A DNA stretch of 64,000 bases from Hondaea fermentalgiana. Taxonomy: Eukaryota; Sar; Bigyra; Thraustochytrida; Thraustochytriidae. Location of the stretch: contig NPFB01000020.1 in the NCBI GenBank assembly GCA_014084085.1, positions 195,080 to 259,079 on the forward strand. Reading direction: 5' to 3'. Below the pieces are notes generated by a model, which saw only the letters and a program-made list of their open reading frames with translations, made no database searches and was not told where the DNA came from. Position numbers and translations under genes: made by a program. Below, piece by piece: positions 26,767 through 38,600 of the stretch; position 1 is the stretch's first letter, and every line of letters starts with the position of its first letter.

Positions 26767-28002
26767 TCAGTGCTTCTCGACATAAGGTGCAATCTTGTAA
26801 GAAACGTAGGGGAACATCTCCTCGGTGGCAGTGCCAGCGGCAGCCTCGTCGGCCTGCATCTGCATCATGCCGTGAACGTCATAGTGCGAGTAGAGCTTGA
26901 GAAGCTTTTCGCGGACCTTCTTCTCGAGAGCCTTCTTCTTGGGCTTGACCAGAGCAGCAGTGAAGTTGACGGGCAGACCGTAGCGGAGCACAGACTCGAC
27001 AAAGAGACGAATAGCCTTGACATGAATCCAAGCGATAAAGGCATCGCCATAATGGGTCTTGCACCACTGTGCGAGCTGAACGGAAGCGTCGCTGAGGTCA
27101 CGCTGCGCATGTGTGAGTGCATCGCCGTCGCCCTCGAGCTGGGCGCGCTGGAGCTCCTCGTACGCCTTTTCAAAGTCGTAGTCGCGAACGAGGAAGCGCG
27201 CGGTCTGCGCGGCCACCTTGAACTCCTCGATAAACTTTTTGAGAATGGTCACAAGGTAAATGACATAGCCGTCCCGATCCTTGTCCTCCATGACCCGCTC
27301 GGCCGACCCGGGGACCACAGGCGAGCCCTTGACGCTGCCGCGGTCGGACTCTGGGCCGTAGCCGACGATGTCCTCGCCGAGCGTGTGGTAGGTGCTGAGG
27401 AACTCCTTTTCGAGGCCCTTTCCGACGACGACCACGACCGTCTTGAGGTACTGCGAGTCATGCATCATCTCGGGCGACACGTTCGGGGTGAGGGCGTCGT
27501 TGAGGTCGCAGACCATGAGGTTGCCGCCCTTTTGCCGCTCGAGCGCCTGCACGCGTTGGCGGCGCTCCTGCACGAATCCGGCGCTCTCCTTGAGCTCGGA
27601 CTCGGTCTTGTTGGCGGCCTGTACGATCTGGCGGACGAGCTCGTCCACGGGGCGCTGTGTGGGGTACTTTGCGGCGTTCCAGCGAAAGGACTCGATGTAG
27701 GCTGCGGGCGGTGCGCTGCTCACGGTGAGGACCTCGTTGTTCGAGTTGAGCTCTGCGAATTGCCGCTCGATCTTGCGGATCACCTGCTCCACGTTCAGGT
27801 CTACCTTGGAGAGCGCATCGCCTGAGGCCATGAGCTTTTCCAGGGTTCCCACGCGCAGCTCCGGCATCTCGAACCGGTACGATTCCGCCACGTCGGACAC
27901 CGCGCTCGACAGCTTCGCGAAGCTCGCGCGGCTCGCCTCATCGTCGCCGGGCTGCGGCGTGCCGGCGTCCTTGGCGCTCAGCAAAATGTACTCGTCGCCC
28001 AT
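26767..28002 (-). CDS. ATP6V1C: V-type H+-ATPase subunit C
   Basis: A 411-residue subunit of the V1 sector, which bridges the peripheral stalks and controls reversible V1-V0 assembly on vacuolar and endosomal membranes. It begins MGDEYILLSAKD and shows the family layout: a head/foot start with RVGTLEKLMASGDALSKVD, a central FRWNAAKYPTQRP segment, then FLVRDYDFEKAYEE, AFIAWIHVKAIRLFVESVLRYGLPVNF and a C-terminal FPYVSYKI. Length is slightly above the usual 380-395 because of an insert near residues 205-225. The open frame runs far upstream into repeat DNA, but ATG 28002 (A at -3, G at +4) gives the conserved N-terminus. Stop TGA. Confidence 0.96.
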   Translation of the reverse strand: MGDEYILLSAKDAGTPQPGDDEASRASFAKLSSAVSDVAESYRFEMPELRVGTLEKLMASGDALSKVDLNVEQVIRKIERQFAELNSNNEVLTVSSAPPAAYIESFRWNAAKYPTQRPVDELVRQIVQAANKTESELKESAGFVQERRQRVQALERQKGGNLMVCDLNDALTPNVSPEMMHDSQYLKTVVVVVGKGLEKEFLSTYHTLGEDIVGYGPESDRGSVKGSPVVPGSAERVMEDKDRDGYVIYLVTILKKFIEEFKVAAQTARFLVRDYDFEKAYEELQRAQLEGDGDALTHAQRDLSDASVQLAQWCKTHYGDAFIAWIHVKAIRLFVESVLRYGLPVNFTAALVKPKKKALEKKVREKLLKLYSHYDVHGMMQMQADEAAAGTATEEMFPYVSYKIAPYVEKH

Positions 28003-28222
28003 CTTTCTCCCCGCCTCTCGCGCGCGCCCGGGCTGCCTCCTCCGCCGCCGCCGCGCTCGCCAGCCGCCGCAGAGCCGCTCCCGCCCGCGCTGCCTCGCTG
28101 CCTCGCCGCGCACGCACGCACGCACGCACGCACGCTCGCTCGTGCACGCTTGCTCTTCTGCTGCAGCAGCCACACCAGGGCAAGCAGAGCAGGCAGCACT
28201 GCAAGCAGAGCAGGCATTGCTC

Positions 28223-28262
<40 letters not shown>

Positions 28263-28934
28263 TTTTGAGAAAGAAGGGGAGAAAGAAAGGAGGCGCGCTC
28301 TTGCACTGCGCTGCGCTGCACTGCTGCACTGCTGCACTGCTGCACCGCGCGGCAGAGACGCCGGAAGTGGGATAAAAGGGGGCCCAACACGGCGGATTCC
28401 GGGCGGGAAAGTGGCGAATAAAGTAGCAGCTGCAGTGCAGCGGGAAAGAAAGAATGAAAGAATGAATGAAAGAAAGAATAAATGGAGGAAGGAAGGAAGG
28501 AAGGAAAGATAGCGTGGATCGGGAGAGAGATCCTGCCTCTGGCCAAGGGGCGGCGCAAGGCCTGGCCCGGCAGAGCGAGCGAGCGAGGGAGGGAGGAAGG
28601 GAGGGAGGGAACGAGGAGAGCCGCGAGGAAGGGAGCGCCGCGCGGCGCGGCATCGATGGATGGATGGATGGATGGGTGGGTGTGTGGATCAATCAATCGA
28701 TGGATCGATCGCGATGCGAGTGGCCGCTGCATTGCACTTGCGGCCGCCATGCCGCACTTGCAGCGCGCGGATAGCGTACTTGCACCACGCGGATAGCCCA
28801 CTTGCGGCACAAGTGCGCACAGGCAGGAAAGCGGGCTCGCAGCCTGCCGCGTGCACCCGGACGCCTAGCCGGCGCCTAGGGACCCCTAGCCGGCGGCGGC
28901 TGCGCTTGCCGTGCGCGTGCAGCCCGCAAGTCCC
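28003..28934. repeat. Microsatellite-dense region upstream of V-ATPase subunit C
   Basis: No gene is supported; long frames here only translate repeats. Visible tracts are CGCA units at about 28109-28134, GAAA/CAAA at 28222-28292, CTGCACTG at 28302-28346, GAAA/GAAT/GGAA at 28446-28508 and GGAT at 28655-28685. At 28753-28810 there are two to three copies of a roughly 24-base unit containing CGCGGATAGC and CACTTGC. At 28862-28896 CCTAGCCGGCG occurs twice. The first bases are presumably promoter and 5' UTR of the V-ATPase gene. Confidence 0.7.
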
Positions 28935-29034
28935 NNNNNNNNNNNNNNNNNNNNNNNNNNNNNNNNNNNNNNNNNNNNNNNNNNNNNNNNNNNNNNNNNN
29001 NNNNNNNNNNNNNNNNNNNNNNNNNNNNNNNNNN
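28935..29034. other. Assembly gap (100 N)
   Basis: Exactly one hundred N. A round 100 usually marks a scaffold join of unknown true size, here inside repeat-rich DNA. Confidence 0.97.
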
Positions 29035-29046
29035 GATCGGAAGAGC
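29035..29046 (+). other. Probable Illumina adapter remnant at the gap edge
   Basis: The contig resumes with GATCGGAAGAGC, the core of the common Illumina adapter, followed by GG as in one paired-end version. Its position directly at the gap makes leftover adapter likely. Confidence 0.75.
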
Positions 29047-29501
29047 GGGGGCGAGAAGGAGCCCGAGTCGGGACTTTTCATGGAGCTGCTGGGTGGGGAC
29101 GGCAGTGCAGGCGAGGAGGGGTTCGCCGTCGACCGGACGTCTGAAACTTGAAGAGAAGGAGGAGGGGAGAGAGGAGCGCTGGGCTGGCGGCCAAGAGGGC
29201 CGTGGAGCGAATTTTTCGTTGGGAACGGCTGCAGTCGGTTGCAGCTGCTGGCTGCACTTGCTTTGCTTTGCTTTCAACACGCAGTGCAGCTTGCAGGCTT
29301 GAAAGACCTTGGCGTATGTATACTAGTAGTAATAGTACTAAACGACTTGACGTCGCAGACTGGCTCTGGCAGCATGGGCAAAAAGGCTCCCTCCCTACTT
29401 TCAAAAAAGCCTGCAAAGCCACTTTTACGGACAATGAAGAGTCTCGCTTCCTTTTCATTTCTTTCATTTCCTTTCCTCTCCGACTACGTCGAGCACCCCC
29501 G

Positions 29502-29552
29502 GGAGGCTCGAGAAGGACAGAACGGATGATCGATCCACTGATGCCGAGAAGC
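29502..29552 (-). pseudogene. Decayed duplicate of the dynein C-terminal coding end
   Basis: On the plus strand, GGAGGCTCGAGAAGG, ACAGAACGGATGATC and TGATGCCGAGAAG match 29624-29675, the last codons of the dynein gene, with a few substitutions and indels that break the frame. The copy lies about 122 bases beyond the real gene end. Confidence 0.55.
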
Positions 29553-29616
29553 CAACATGGACCAAATCTTGATTTATCTGGGCCTACTACAAAAAATTTC
29601 TAAAAAGAGCATCCTT

Positions 29617-32600
29617 CTAGCGCGGAGGTTCGAGAAGAAGCGCAACAGAACGGATGATCCAGTGATGCGGAGAGGTGCCCGGGGCACAAGGAAGATCCAC
29701 CATCATGACAAAGTTGGAGCTGCGCCCCGTTGTCGCAAGCACTCCTCGACGATCCGGGGTGCGGTAGAGCGGACAAGCGTACTTGGAAACCTTGGCCTCC
29801 TCGCTCAAATCCCCTTCTTCGCTCTTAGAACCCATTGTCACCGCGGGCAAGAGATGAATCGTCGGCGCCACAGAGTACAACTCCTTTGGCCGACATTCCG
29901 CAATCGCGTGAGTCTCCGCGTCCCAAATGCCGCCCTGAAGATACATTCCATTCACCAGAGCGCCATCACCCTTCTCGCTTGCAAGCGACGCATCGGCATC
30001 GATCACAAAGGAAAAGTCAATCGTATCAATCGGAAGCTGGTGTCGTCGCGCGAAATTTTGCAAAATAGCCGTGTTGAATGATTGCGTGAAGAAGATACCC
30101 GAGATCCAAAACACCGTCGGCGTACCCTCGTCCACCCATCGCTGGAAGAATGCTAGACGATCGACTAAATCACCAATGTAACCCGTGAGACCTCGCAACG
30201 ACGGATACGATCGAGACATCCAGAGCTGCGGCACGATCCCATCAAGAAGAGCATAAAAAATGTTCTCCAGCTCTGCGCTCATGACAACTAGTCCTTGCGT
30301 CGCTTTGATCAAATCGAGCAAACTCTCGCGAATCGCATCCGTGAGCACATTGTACCGGACGAGCTCCTGGGTCAAAACCGTGTTCATGCTCTCCTCGTAA
30401 AGAACCGGAAACCTCACGCGTGCTGCTTCAACGTCAAAGCGAGCCGGCAGCTTTTCCAAAATTGACTCGGCCATCTCCTCCACCACGTGCTCGGCACTCG
30501 CGCCGTCACCACCGCCATCTGCCTGGCTTCGAGGTTGCGTCGCCTGCACAGCACGAAACAGCTCGAGCGTCTCCTGCTGCGCTCGAGTAATGTCCGCGTT
30601 CGCGTGAAGCCCAAACACCTGCGGTTCTGCCTCTGCGGGCAAATCACGCAAAATCTCCACATATGCAGCATGAGACGTTGGCGAAGGCACCTTGTACAGT
30701 CCGCACGGAGACACGGCGTAGTTGTCCGTCTCGGCCAGATCCGGATTCATGTACGCCTTGAGCAGCGCATCCAACAGGCGTCGGTCCTGGTCATCCGTGA
30801 CGCGTCCTCCGTAATTGCATGCTCCAATTGTATACACTAGCGCCTTGAATGGCAGACCATCATTGGAGTTTGACCCGTCTTCTTCGTCGCCCTCTACAAA
30901 CATGCGCAGATGCCGCACGGAGATGCGAAGATCATCCTCATTAAAACCATACGGCACATTCCAGCCGAGAGGGCCAAAGCTTCGGCGCTCCTGAACCACC
31001 GCATGGAAAAAGCAAAGACCAAATACAAGTCTTTTGAACTCGCGTGCGCGCGATGATACGCATGTCTCAAAAAACTCGGGATCCGAAATGGGATCGGTAA
31101 AGTACGAGCGCACAAGGTTTGAGCGCAGACCCTTAGGCGGTTCGTTTGTCATCTTTACGCCACTCTGCAGGATTGCGACCGGCATCTTCTCCGAAGGGTA
31201 CGAGGTGAGCCACAGTCGAAAGTCCTCCGAGGGCCTTTCCGCTTCCCCGCCACCGATTCCTACACCTGCCTTCGAGTACGTGTGACCGAGTCGCTCGACA
31301 ATTTGCTCCAACGTGGGCATCCAGCTCGGATACAAGTGGCAGTTCTGCAGGACAACCCACGAGCCCTTAACCACTCCGCGGTCAATCATGCGCTCTGCAA
31401 TGACCCCTTGGCCCTGACCCAGCGAAAGCGAAGCCAAGGGAACACCGCGCTGGTCAGCAAGCTTCGAAAGCGCCGCCATCGGGTCCGATCCAGGAGACAG
31501 CACAAAGACGAGCGGCGTGTGAGGTCGCGAGTCCTGCCAGCAAGCCTCGAGGTCAAAGCGCGGAGGTTCCACGAATCGCGGCCCCATTGTCTTTGCCACG
31601 TAGTCACGGACTGCGGGGACCACGCGGTCCGGGCGCAGGCTCCGCAGCACGCACAGCTTGAGAAGCCCATCCTCTTCCCATGGCGTCGGAAGCGCAGGTT
31701 TCACTTCTGGTTGCGGACTCTGATAAAAGGCTTCCCAGACCGCCTGATCTTGTCCGGACAGTGATGAACGTAGCGCGTCGTCTCCGCCTGCATCCTCCAT
31801 CGCCTCGCAAAGCAGGTCAAAGGCGGACCACGCCGTGTCTGGAAGCCATTGGGCGCACGGATTCTCTGGTGGCTCGTTTCCAGCTCGCACCGGCCCGGAA
31901 ACGAGGAAACGAAAGAGCGAAGGGGGGACTGCATCGGCATGCAGGCGCATGCATAGCAAGAAGGAAAATAAAAGCTTGTCCCGCTCAAAGAGCGAGCGGC
32001 AAATATTCCTGTAGAGGGAATCGGTAAAGTGCGTCTCCAAGACTTCGAGACGACGCGATACCAGTTCCTGCGGCTCAGACTTTTCGATGCTCGCCTCGTA
32101 AAGATCTACAAACCACGTCAGCGAGTACTGATACATGGGATCCACAAAAGCGAGATCGCTGCAACAAAAGAACATGGTTGCAGCCCGGCGCGCGATTGGT
32201 ACATAATGCTGCCGCGCCGCGTCAATCTGCGCTGAGGTCTTGTTTGCTACCTCTTGCTTGACAGAGATCTCCTTTGCGACGGTCTGAGACTTGCTCAGAA
32301 CCTCAATGGCCGATGCGTCATCGAGAATGTTCCCTTCCGAGGAGGACATCACCTTGAGGATTTTGTCTTCAATGTCCCGAAGCATCTCCTGGTTTTTGGA
32401 CGTTTCTATGATGAGCTGGCTCTTCTCCCGCTCGAGATCGGGGCGCTCCCGCGCCACCACAATTCCAAGCATCTGGTCCTCGAGCCCGACCGGTGTAATC
32501 ATAAAGTTCAAAAGCGTCACCTTGACGCTGATCTCCGGCAGATAGTGCGGATTGCGCAGCTTCGTTGTCATGTAGAACCGAAAGCGTTCAGAGTACTCCA

Positions 32601-35600
32601 CTGTGGCATCACCAAGGCGAATGCTTGGAACACCGCCCTTTTTGAAGACCTGTTTCAGCAAAAGGGGCTCCAGCGCTGCCGGCAAGCTTTCTTCAATGTT
32701 CTCGAGTAAGACAGGATGCCCAAACTGCACCGCGTTCTCCATCGTTCTGAGATAATTTGCATCGCTAAGCTTGCAGACCTTGAGCTCGTGCTCTGCCTCC
32801 ATGTTACGCACCCACTTGTTCGCTTGACCCTGCGGGTCGATCATGAGCGGCCAGCGACGTGAGTTCGAGAGCATAATACCGTTCTCGATGCTATACTCGT
32901 CCACAGGGAGACCTTGAATCGTCCATGCGCGAATTTTCACCTTGTCGCCCAATGTTTGCACGAGATTCATCTCCTCGGCGCTTGAGCATGGAATGTGCAT
33001 GGCAATGGCCTCTGTGATCCAGGCTGCCGTAATCTCGCGTCGAAACGTCACCGTAAAGGGTCCAAGGTACGCGATCATGCCAGAGCACACCAGGACATTT
33101 CCGATTAGATTTCCGAGCAGGCCACGAAGACGCACGGCTTCTTCGCCCCATCGTGCTTTCTCCCCGCCCAAACCAGAGATGAGCTTTTCGGCACGGTCGA
33201 GCTTGGCGGTACAGTCACTCACCTGTTGCTCGAGATCGCGTTTTCGCTCCTTGCATTCCTCGAGCTGGCGCGCGAGACCTGCAACACGACTCTCGATTTT
33301 GCTCAGTTCGGCCTGCTTCTCACGCAAACCGGCCATGACAAGCTCGAACTCTTGCTCGGCTTCCGCAAGTGCGGCCCGTTTCGGAGCTACCACCTTGGCC
33401 ACACTGTCGTACTGGACCATGGCGCGAATCCAGCAGCATAGTCCATATGCAGCCCGCGATGCTTTCTTGATTTTCTCCGGATCAAAGTCCGGGTTCTCCA
33501 CGTAAGTCGTCGCCTTCTGTACGACTTTCGGATCAATGTTGTCCTTGTCATAGTCAATGAGCGTCTTCAACAACTTCGGGTCCGAAAGAAGCGTCTTCTT
33601 GGCAGGTTCCCAGTAGTCATTAATCTTTTTTGAAGCATCGTTCGGGTCCTTGGCTTTGATGGGTTTTACATTCATCATGATGCACAACGCTTCCATAACG
33701 AGCTTGACACCATCTGGCGGGGACTTCATCGATTTGACTTCGGTGATATCGCTCTTACTCAGGGTGTTCAACGCGGCGATTGCCGACTCCAAAACTGGCA
33801 TGGCTTTGGCTAGATCCGCCTCACACTCCTCCTTGATACCTTTGGCGCTCTGAGCCTTCTCATTGGCAATCGCCTCCTCGCTCTTGACAACGGTGGCGAT
33901 CTTGTCTGCTTCCGTTTGCTCTTTCTCCACGGCGGCCATCATTTCCTCAGTTTGTCGCGTTGTCCGCACAAGCACGGGCTGCAGATCTTGCAATTCTTTT
34001 TGCATTCCTTGAACAGAGTCTTCCGTAAATTGCAACTTCTCCAGACCCACCTCGTACCGCCTCAGCGTCTGCTCCACCTCGCTTCGTTTTACTGATAACA
34101 TCGTCTTGAACGCATTGATGAGCTCCAAGTACGAGGTTGGAGTCACGTAGTACGGTCGTCGCAGCTCTTGCATAAAGCGCTTTGCGTACTTGGCTGTGCT
34201 CACGTGGAACTTTTTGCAAAGCGCCACGCACGTCGCCTTGAGCATTTCGTCAGCACCTGGATCCAAATCGTCCAGAAAACGCTCTGCAACAGATGTGAGC
34301 GCGTCTTGGGGCCACTCGCTGAACCAGTCAATGACACAGCAGTTCACAAGGGACGGGAAACGCCGGATACGTGCACGGAAAGCTTCTCCAATCGGACTGA
34401 AAGCCAAGACGAGGTGCAGTCGACTGCGCACACGCTCAACAACGAATGCGTACAAAGCCTCTGGAGTTTCCACGCTGCGCCGCTCCTGCTTTGCGGCTGC
34501 TCGCGCAAGCTCGCAAAGCTCCGCTTTCTCATCTGCAGCCAGCATGTTCGGAACCTCGCCAGAGTTGAGCAAGCTGTTAATGTCCTCCACAAAGGACTCC
34601 TCTTTGATCTGCGCGTCACTAAGGAGGAAGACTGTGTCCTCACCGCGGCCTCCTGCAAGAGCAAGAACACGTCGCAGGTCTGCATGCCAGTCCGTGACAC
34701 CGTAGTTTCGACTCAATTCAATCTGAAACACCTGGTAGCCCCGCATCGAAGCTGCGAGGCGCGTCAGAGACTGGCGACCCGATCCACCCACGCCCACCAA
34801 AAGAGCATTACCACCCGGCGTCCCAATGACACGGCAAATGCGCACGGTGTGTTCGATGGCGTACAAAAACATAACAAGGTCCATGGGCTTGGGAGATATT
34901 GTGTTGTATTCCTCAAGCTTGGCTTCACAGAGCGCTCGCAAGTCGTCCAAATCGACCACTTGCTCGTACGCCGACGATTTAAGACTCCCAAACAAAACTC
35001 TGCGGGCCGTGGTCCAGTTCGCGGCACTTTCGCGAAAAGATCCCGATGCTGAAACCATGCCTGTGGACTCGTCCGCCAGGTGTGAAAACGATTCCGCAAA
35101 GTCCTTGCCAAAGTGCGATTTCATTGCCGGGCTCATCATCTCCCCTACAAGCTTGTCACGGTCCACACCATCAACGAGACGGTCTCCAAAGACGCGAAGC
35201 GTCTCATGCGCCCAAAGACGCGCGATATCTTCCGGCGTGCTTGCGTCCGACAAGACAAATTGCGTCATGCCTTGAATCACGCGGCTTACGTCGCGCAAGT
35301 TGAAAAGGTAGTGCGATCGCGATGGTGTAGGAAGTAATTCCTGCACACTACGACGATACACTTCCATGGTCGCATCCACGGCGCCCTGGCCTGCTCGTAG
35401 AATACCAATTCCACTGCAGCCATGACACTTCATGTTCCATCGCATTAGACTCGAAAAAATACGCGACATGCTCGCTTCGTCAAACTCGGTCACGCCAACC
35501 ATGTGAAAGTGTCGCAGGAATCGAGGTGACACGTGGTTACGGCCCCCACCAGGCGGGCCCATGGCTGCGACGTAAAAGCAGTCCACCATGTGCCGAAAGC

Positions 35601-38600
35601 TTAGGTCCTTGAAGTCGTACCAGCCACCATACTTCATGCCTTGCCGCAGCAACTCGAGCGGCGGCTGTGCTCCGTAGGTCTCGGGCTGCGGCATGTTTAC
35701 GTCGTCGAGAAAGATGACGCACTTGCGTCCAAGCGACGGACCGAAAACGCCCTTGCGACGTCGATCGAGACTGGCGTCGATAATCCCTTGTACCTGAGTT
35801 ACAGACGTTTGCGCAGAGAATCCAAGCATAAGGATCTGGTACGCTTCCGGATCCAGGTCATTGAGAAGGTATTGCGACGTGTACGCTGACTTGCCCGTTC
35901 CAGTGGGACCAACGAAGAGTAGAGGACGGGACTCTTGCACTGCCAGACGCAGCAAGTACGTATATCGAGCAGTGTCCTTGGTTGGAACAATGATGGACGC
36001 GTACACGGCGTCTTTAGCGAAATCGGGTTCTTGTGCAAGCGTTGAGGTCCACGGTTTCCAGTCACAGACCCCTCGCGACTCGTCGACCTGCACAAAGTAG
36101 TCGTACACGAGACCTTCCTTGGGCAAAGTCTGAGTGAGAGCGCGACTTTCCTTGCCGTGCGCGCCGCCAGTCCCTGCACCCGAGCTTGAACCTGAGGTCA
36201 GACTGCGGAAAAAAGCGTCAAAGCTTTCACGTCCGGCATTGTTTGCCGTGCCTCCCACGGACCATACCAGGGCAAAGACAGTAAGAGGCTCGAGACAATC
36301 CGCAGGAACGGGAGTCGTTTGGACATCGTAGACGAGTGTATCGATGAGCTGAGTCATGGAACGCACGAGCATGAGGTCCGAAGTTGGGGCGAGTTCCGTA
36401 ACATTTTTGCGGTAAAAGTACAGGGACGGGGCAACAAGCCAATCAAAAATCTCGCGTAGCGTTTCGCAACCCTCGTCGCCCACCTTTTCACGCAAACGGC
36501 GCAGCCAGGCGTCCGCCATCGGGCGCCACCCCAGCTTTTCTGGTTCCATGTAGACCATTCCACAACGAGATACTGTCGCCGGGGACGCCACGGCGAGATC
36601 AATCGGCTCGAAAACCATATTCATGTAGTCCGACATGGCGATGATCTCGCCACTCATGAGACAGAGCTTCTTGTTATCGTCGAGAACAGTGTTGAGATTC
36701 TCAATCCACACAGCATCAACAGGTCCGTCAAAGAGGATCCACTTGCGGCGGTTGTCTGTAGCCTTGCAGGCGTCGCGGAAGGTCTTGGCCAGCACACCAT
36801 CAGACCACTCGTGAGAGACCATGTCAAAGCAACCATAGAGCTGTTGCATTGTGACAGCTTTAGGATTGATCTGAAAGACGTCAGTGGCAAGCTCGTGGTC
36901 CGCGAGCTTGCAAGGCATTTGCTGACGTTCGCAAAGCGTCGTCAATGCGCGAGAAAGCACCTTCCAGCTCATCGTTTTGCCCGCAAGCGGGCCGCCCACT
37001 ATCATGAGTCCATGACGGACGACTAGCATTTCGTACAGCTGGATCACCTTTTCCATAAACACCGGCACAGGCTCAATACCAAGATCAGCCGCTGCGCACG
37101 CTTCTTCTGCTGCAGCGGTGAGATGCACATAGTCTGGATCCGGTAGGACGACTCCAGGAAAGAGATCCGAGATAATGCCTTTGAACAGAGGAAGGTCCTG
37201 CGAGATGAACTTGGCAAGATTGACATCGCAAATGGACCGGAGCACGATGATAGACTCGTCTTCATCGGGGAACTGACGCTTGAGCGCCCCTGCAGCCTTG
37301 AGCACGCTAATAACTGCGCGCATACCATAATCGTAATGGTCTTGAGAGGAAAGCTGCTCGCTACAAAGCTTGTAGGTTGTGACGATTTTGTTTGCAAGAT
37401 TACGCGAGTCGGCGTACCCATAACTAAAGAGAATGATTTCGGCAATCATGGCGTAGTCGGGAACCATCATGGCGACCGTGCGAAAGAGGGCCTTGAGGTT
37501 ATCTGGAAGTTCGGATCTTCCGGCGTAGCCCGGATTCATGGTAATAAATACATTGGCTGTCCAGCGCAAGTTGATTTCTGTCCCTTCGAACTCAAAGACC
37601 TGCGCGCGGCGCGCAATGGCGCCTTGTATGCTTGAGATCTGCTGAGCAATGACGGACAGCACTTCAAGCTCGATACGGTTGAACTCATCAAAGCACGCCC
37701 AGGCACCGCTTGAAGCAAGTCCTTTGAAAAACTTTGCCATCGCCAGGTAGTCGAGACCGTCGGAGCAGTTGAACACTACGCATTGTCGCGCCAAAGCCTT
37801 GGCTAAATCTTTTACGGTTTCCGTCTTACCCGTTCCCGCAGGCCCTTCAGGCGCTCCACCGTACTGCAGATGAAGAGCTCCCATCAGCGTTCGATAGCAA
37901 CGGTCCGTGAGAGGCGTGATGACCAGACGCGAACTGTTCCCCAAATATTCGTAGCCATACTCGAGCGAAGATGTGATGATCTTGACAGCAAGCGTCTCGT
38001 TCTCCCAGTAATACCGAAGTTGGCTGGTCCAGTCAAAGTCTTGCACCGAGGACACGCTCGCTTCGGCGAGAAGTCTCACGACGTCTCTCGCATGCACGTC
38101 GATGACAGCGAGCGCAGAAAGCGTGGCCCGCTCAAGCTTGGAGAGTTCGCCTCTTACCAAGGTCACGAGGGAGGAGAGCTGGTCGCTCAGTTGCGATTCG
38201 TAGGCCGCAAGACCCCCTCCCGAGGTCCCACGAAGTTCGGTTTCCACTTCTTGGGTCCAGAATGCGGACCCAACCGCCAGAACAACCTGACCAGCCCAAT
38301 CCAGAATCCAGCGACCTCGCGACTTTGTCGGGTAGTCCGCAATTGCCTCGCGGACAAAGTGTTTGACCGTGCGACACATTTCTTCCTCGAGTTGGAGAAG
38401 CCAGACCTCGACTGCCCCATTTGCTTCGTGCGGAGCGATTTCCTGCGTCAGCTGGACGCTCTCGCCCTCAGAGCTAATCATGTGCGAGATCGTAGGCCGG
38501 CCTTGATCGTCACTTCGGAAACGTAGCGACTTGATGCCTTCGAAGCACTTTTTCAGAAACGGCTGCACACGTGTAGGGTCCTTGGTTTCGGCGAGAATCT

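Noticed and set aside
26770..27825. 351-codon plus-strand frame opposite V-ATPase subunit C
   Set aside because: Shadow caused by GC-rich codon use; no domain, while the minus strand encodes a highly conserved protein.
28660..29151. Frames reading across the N gap
   Set aside because: One third of the codons are unknown bases and the right edge looks like adapter.
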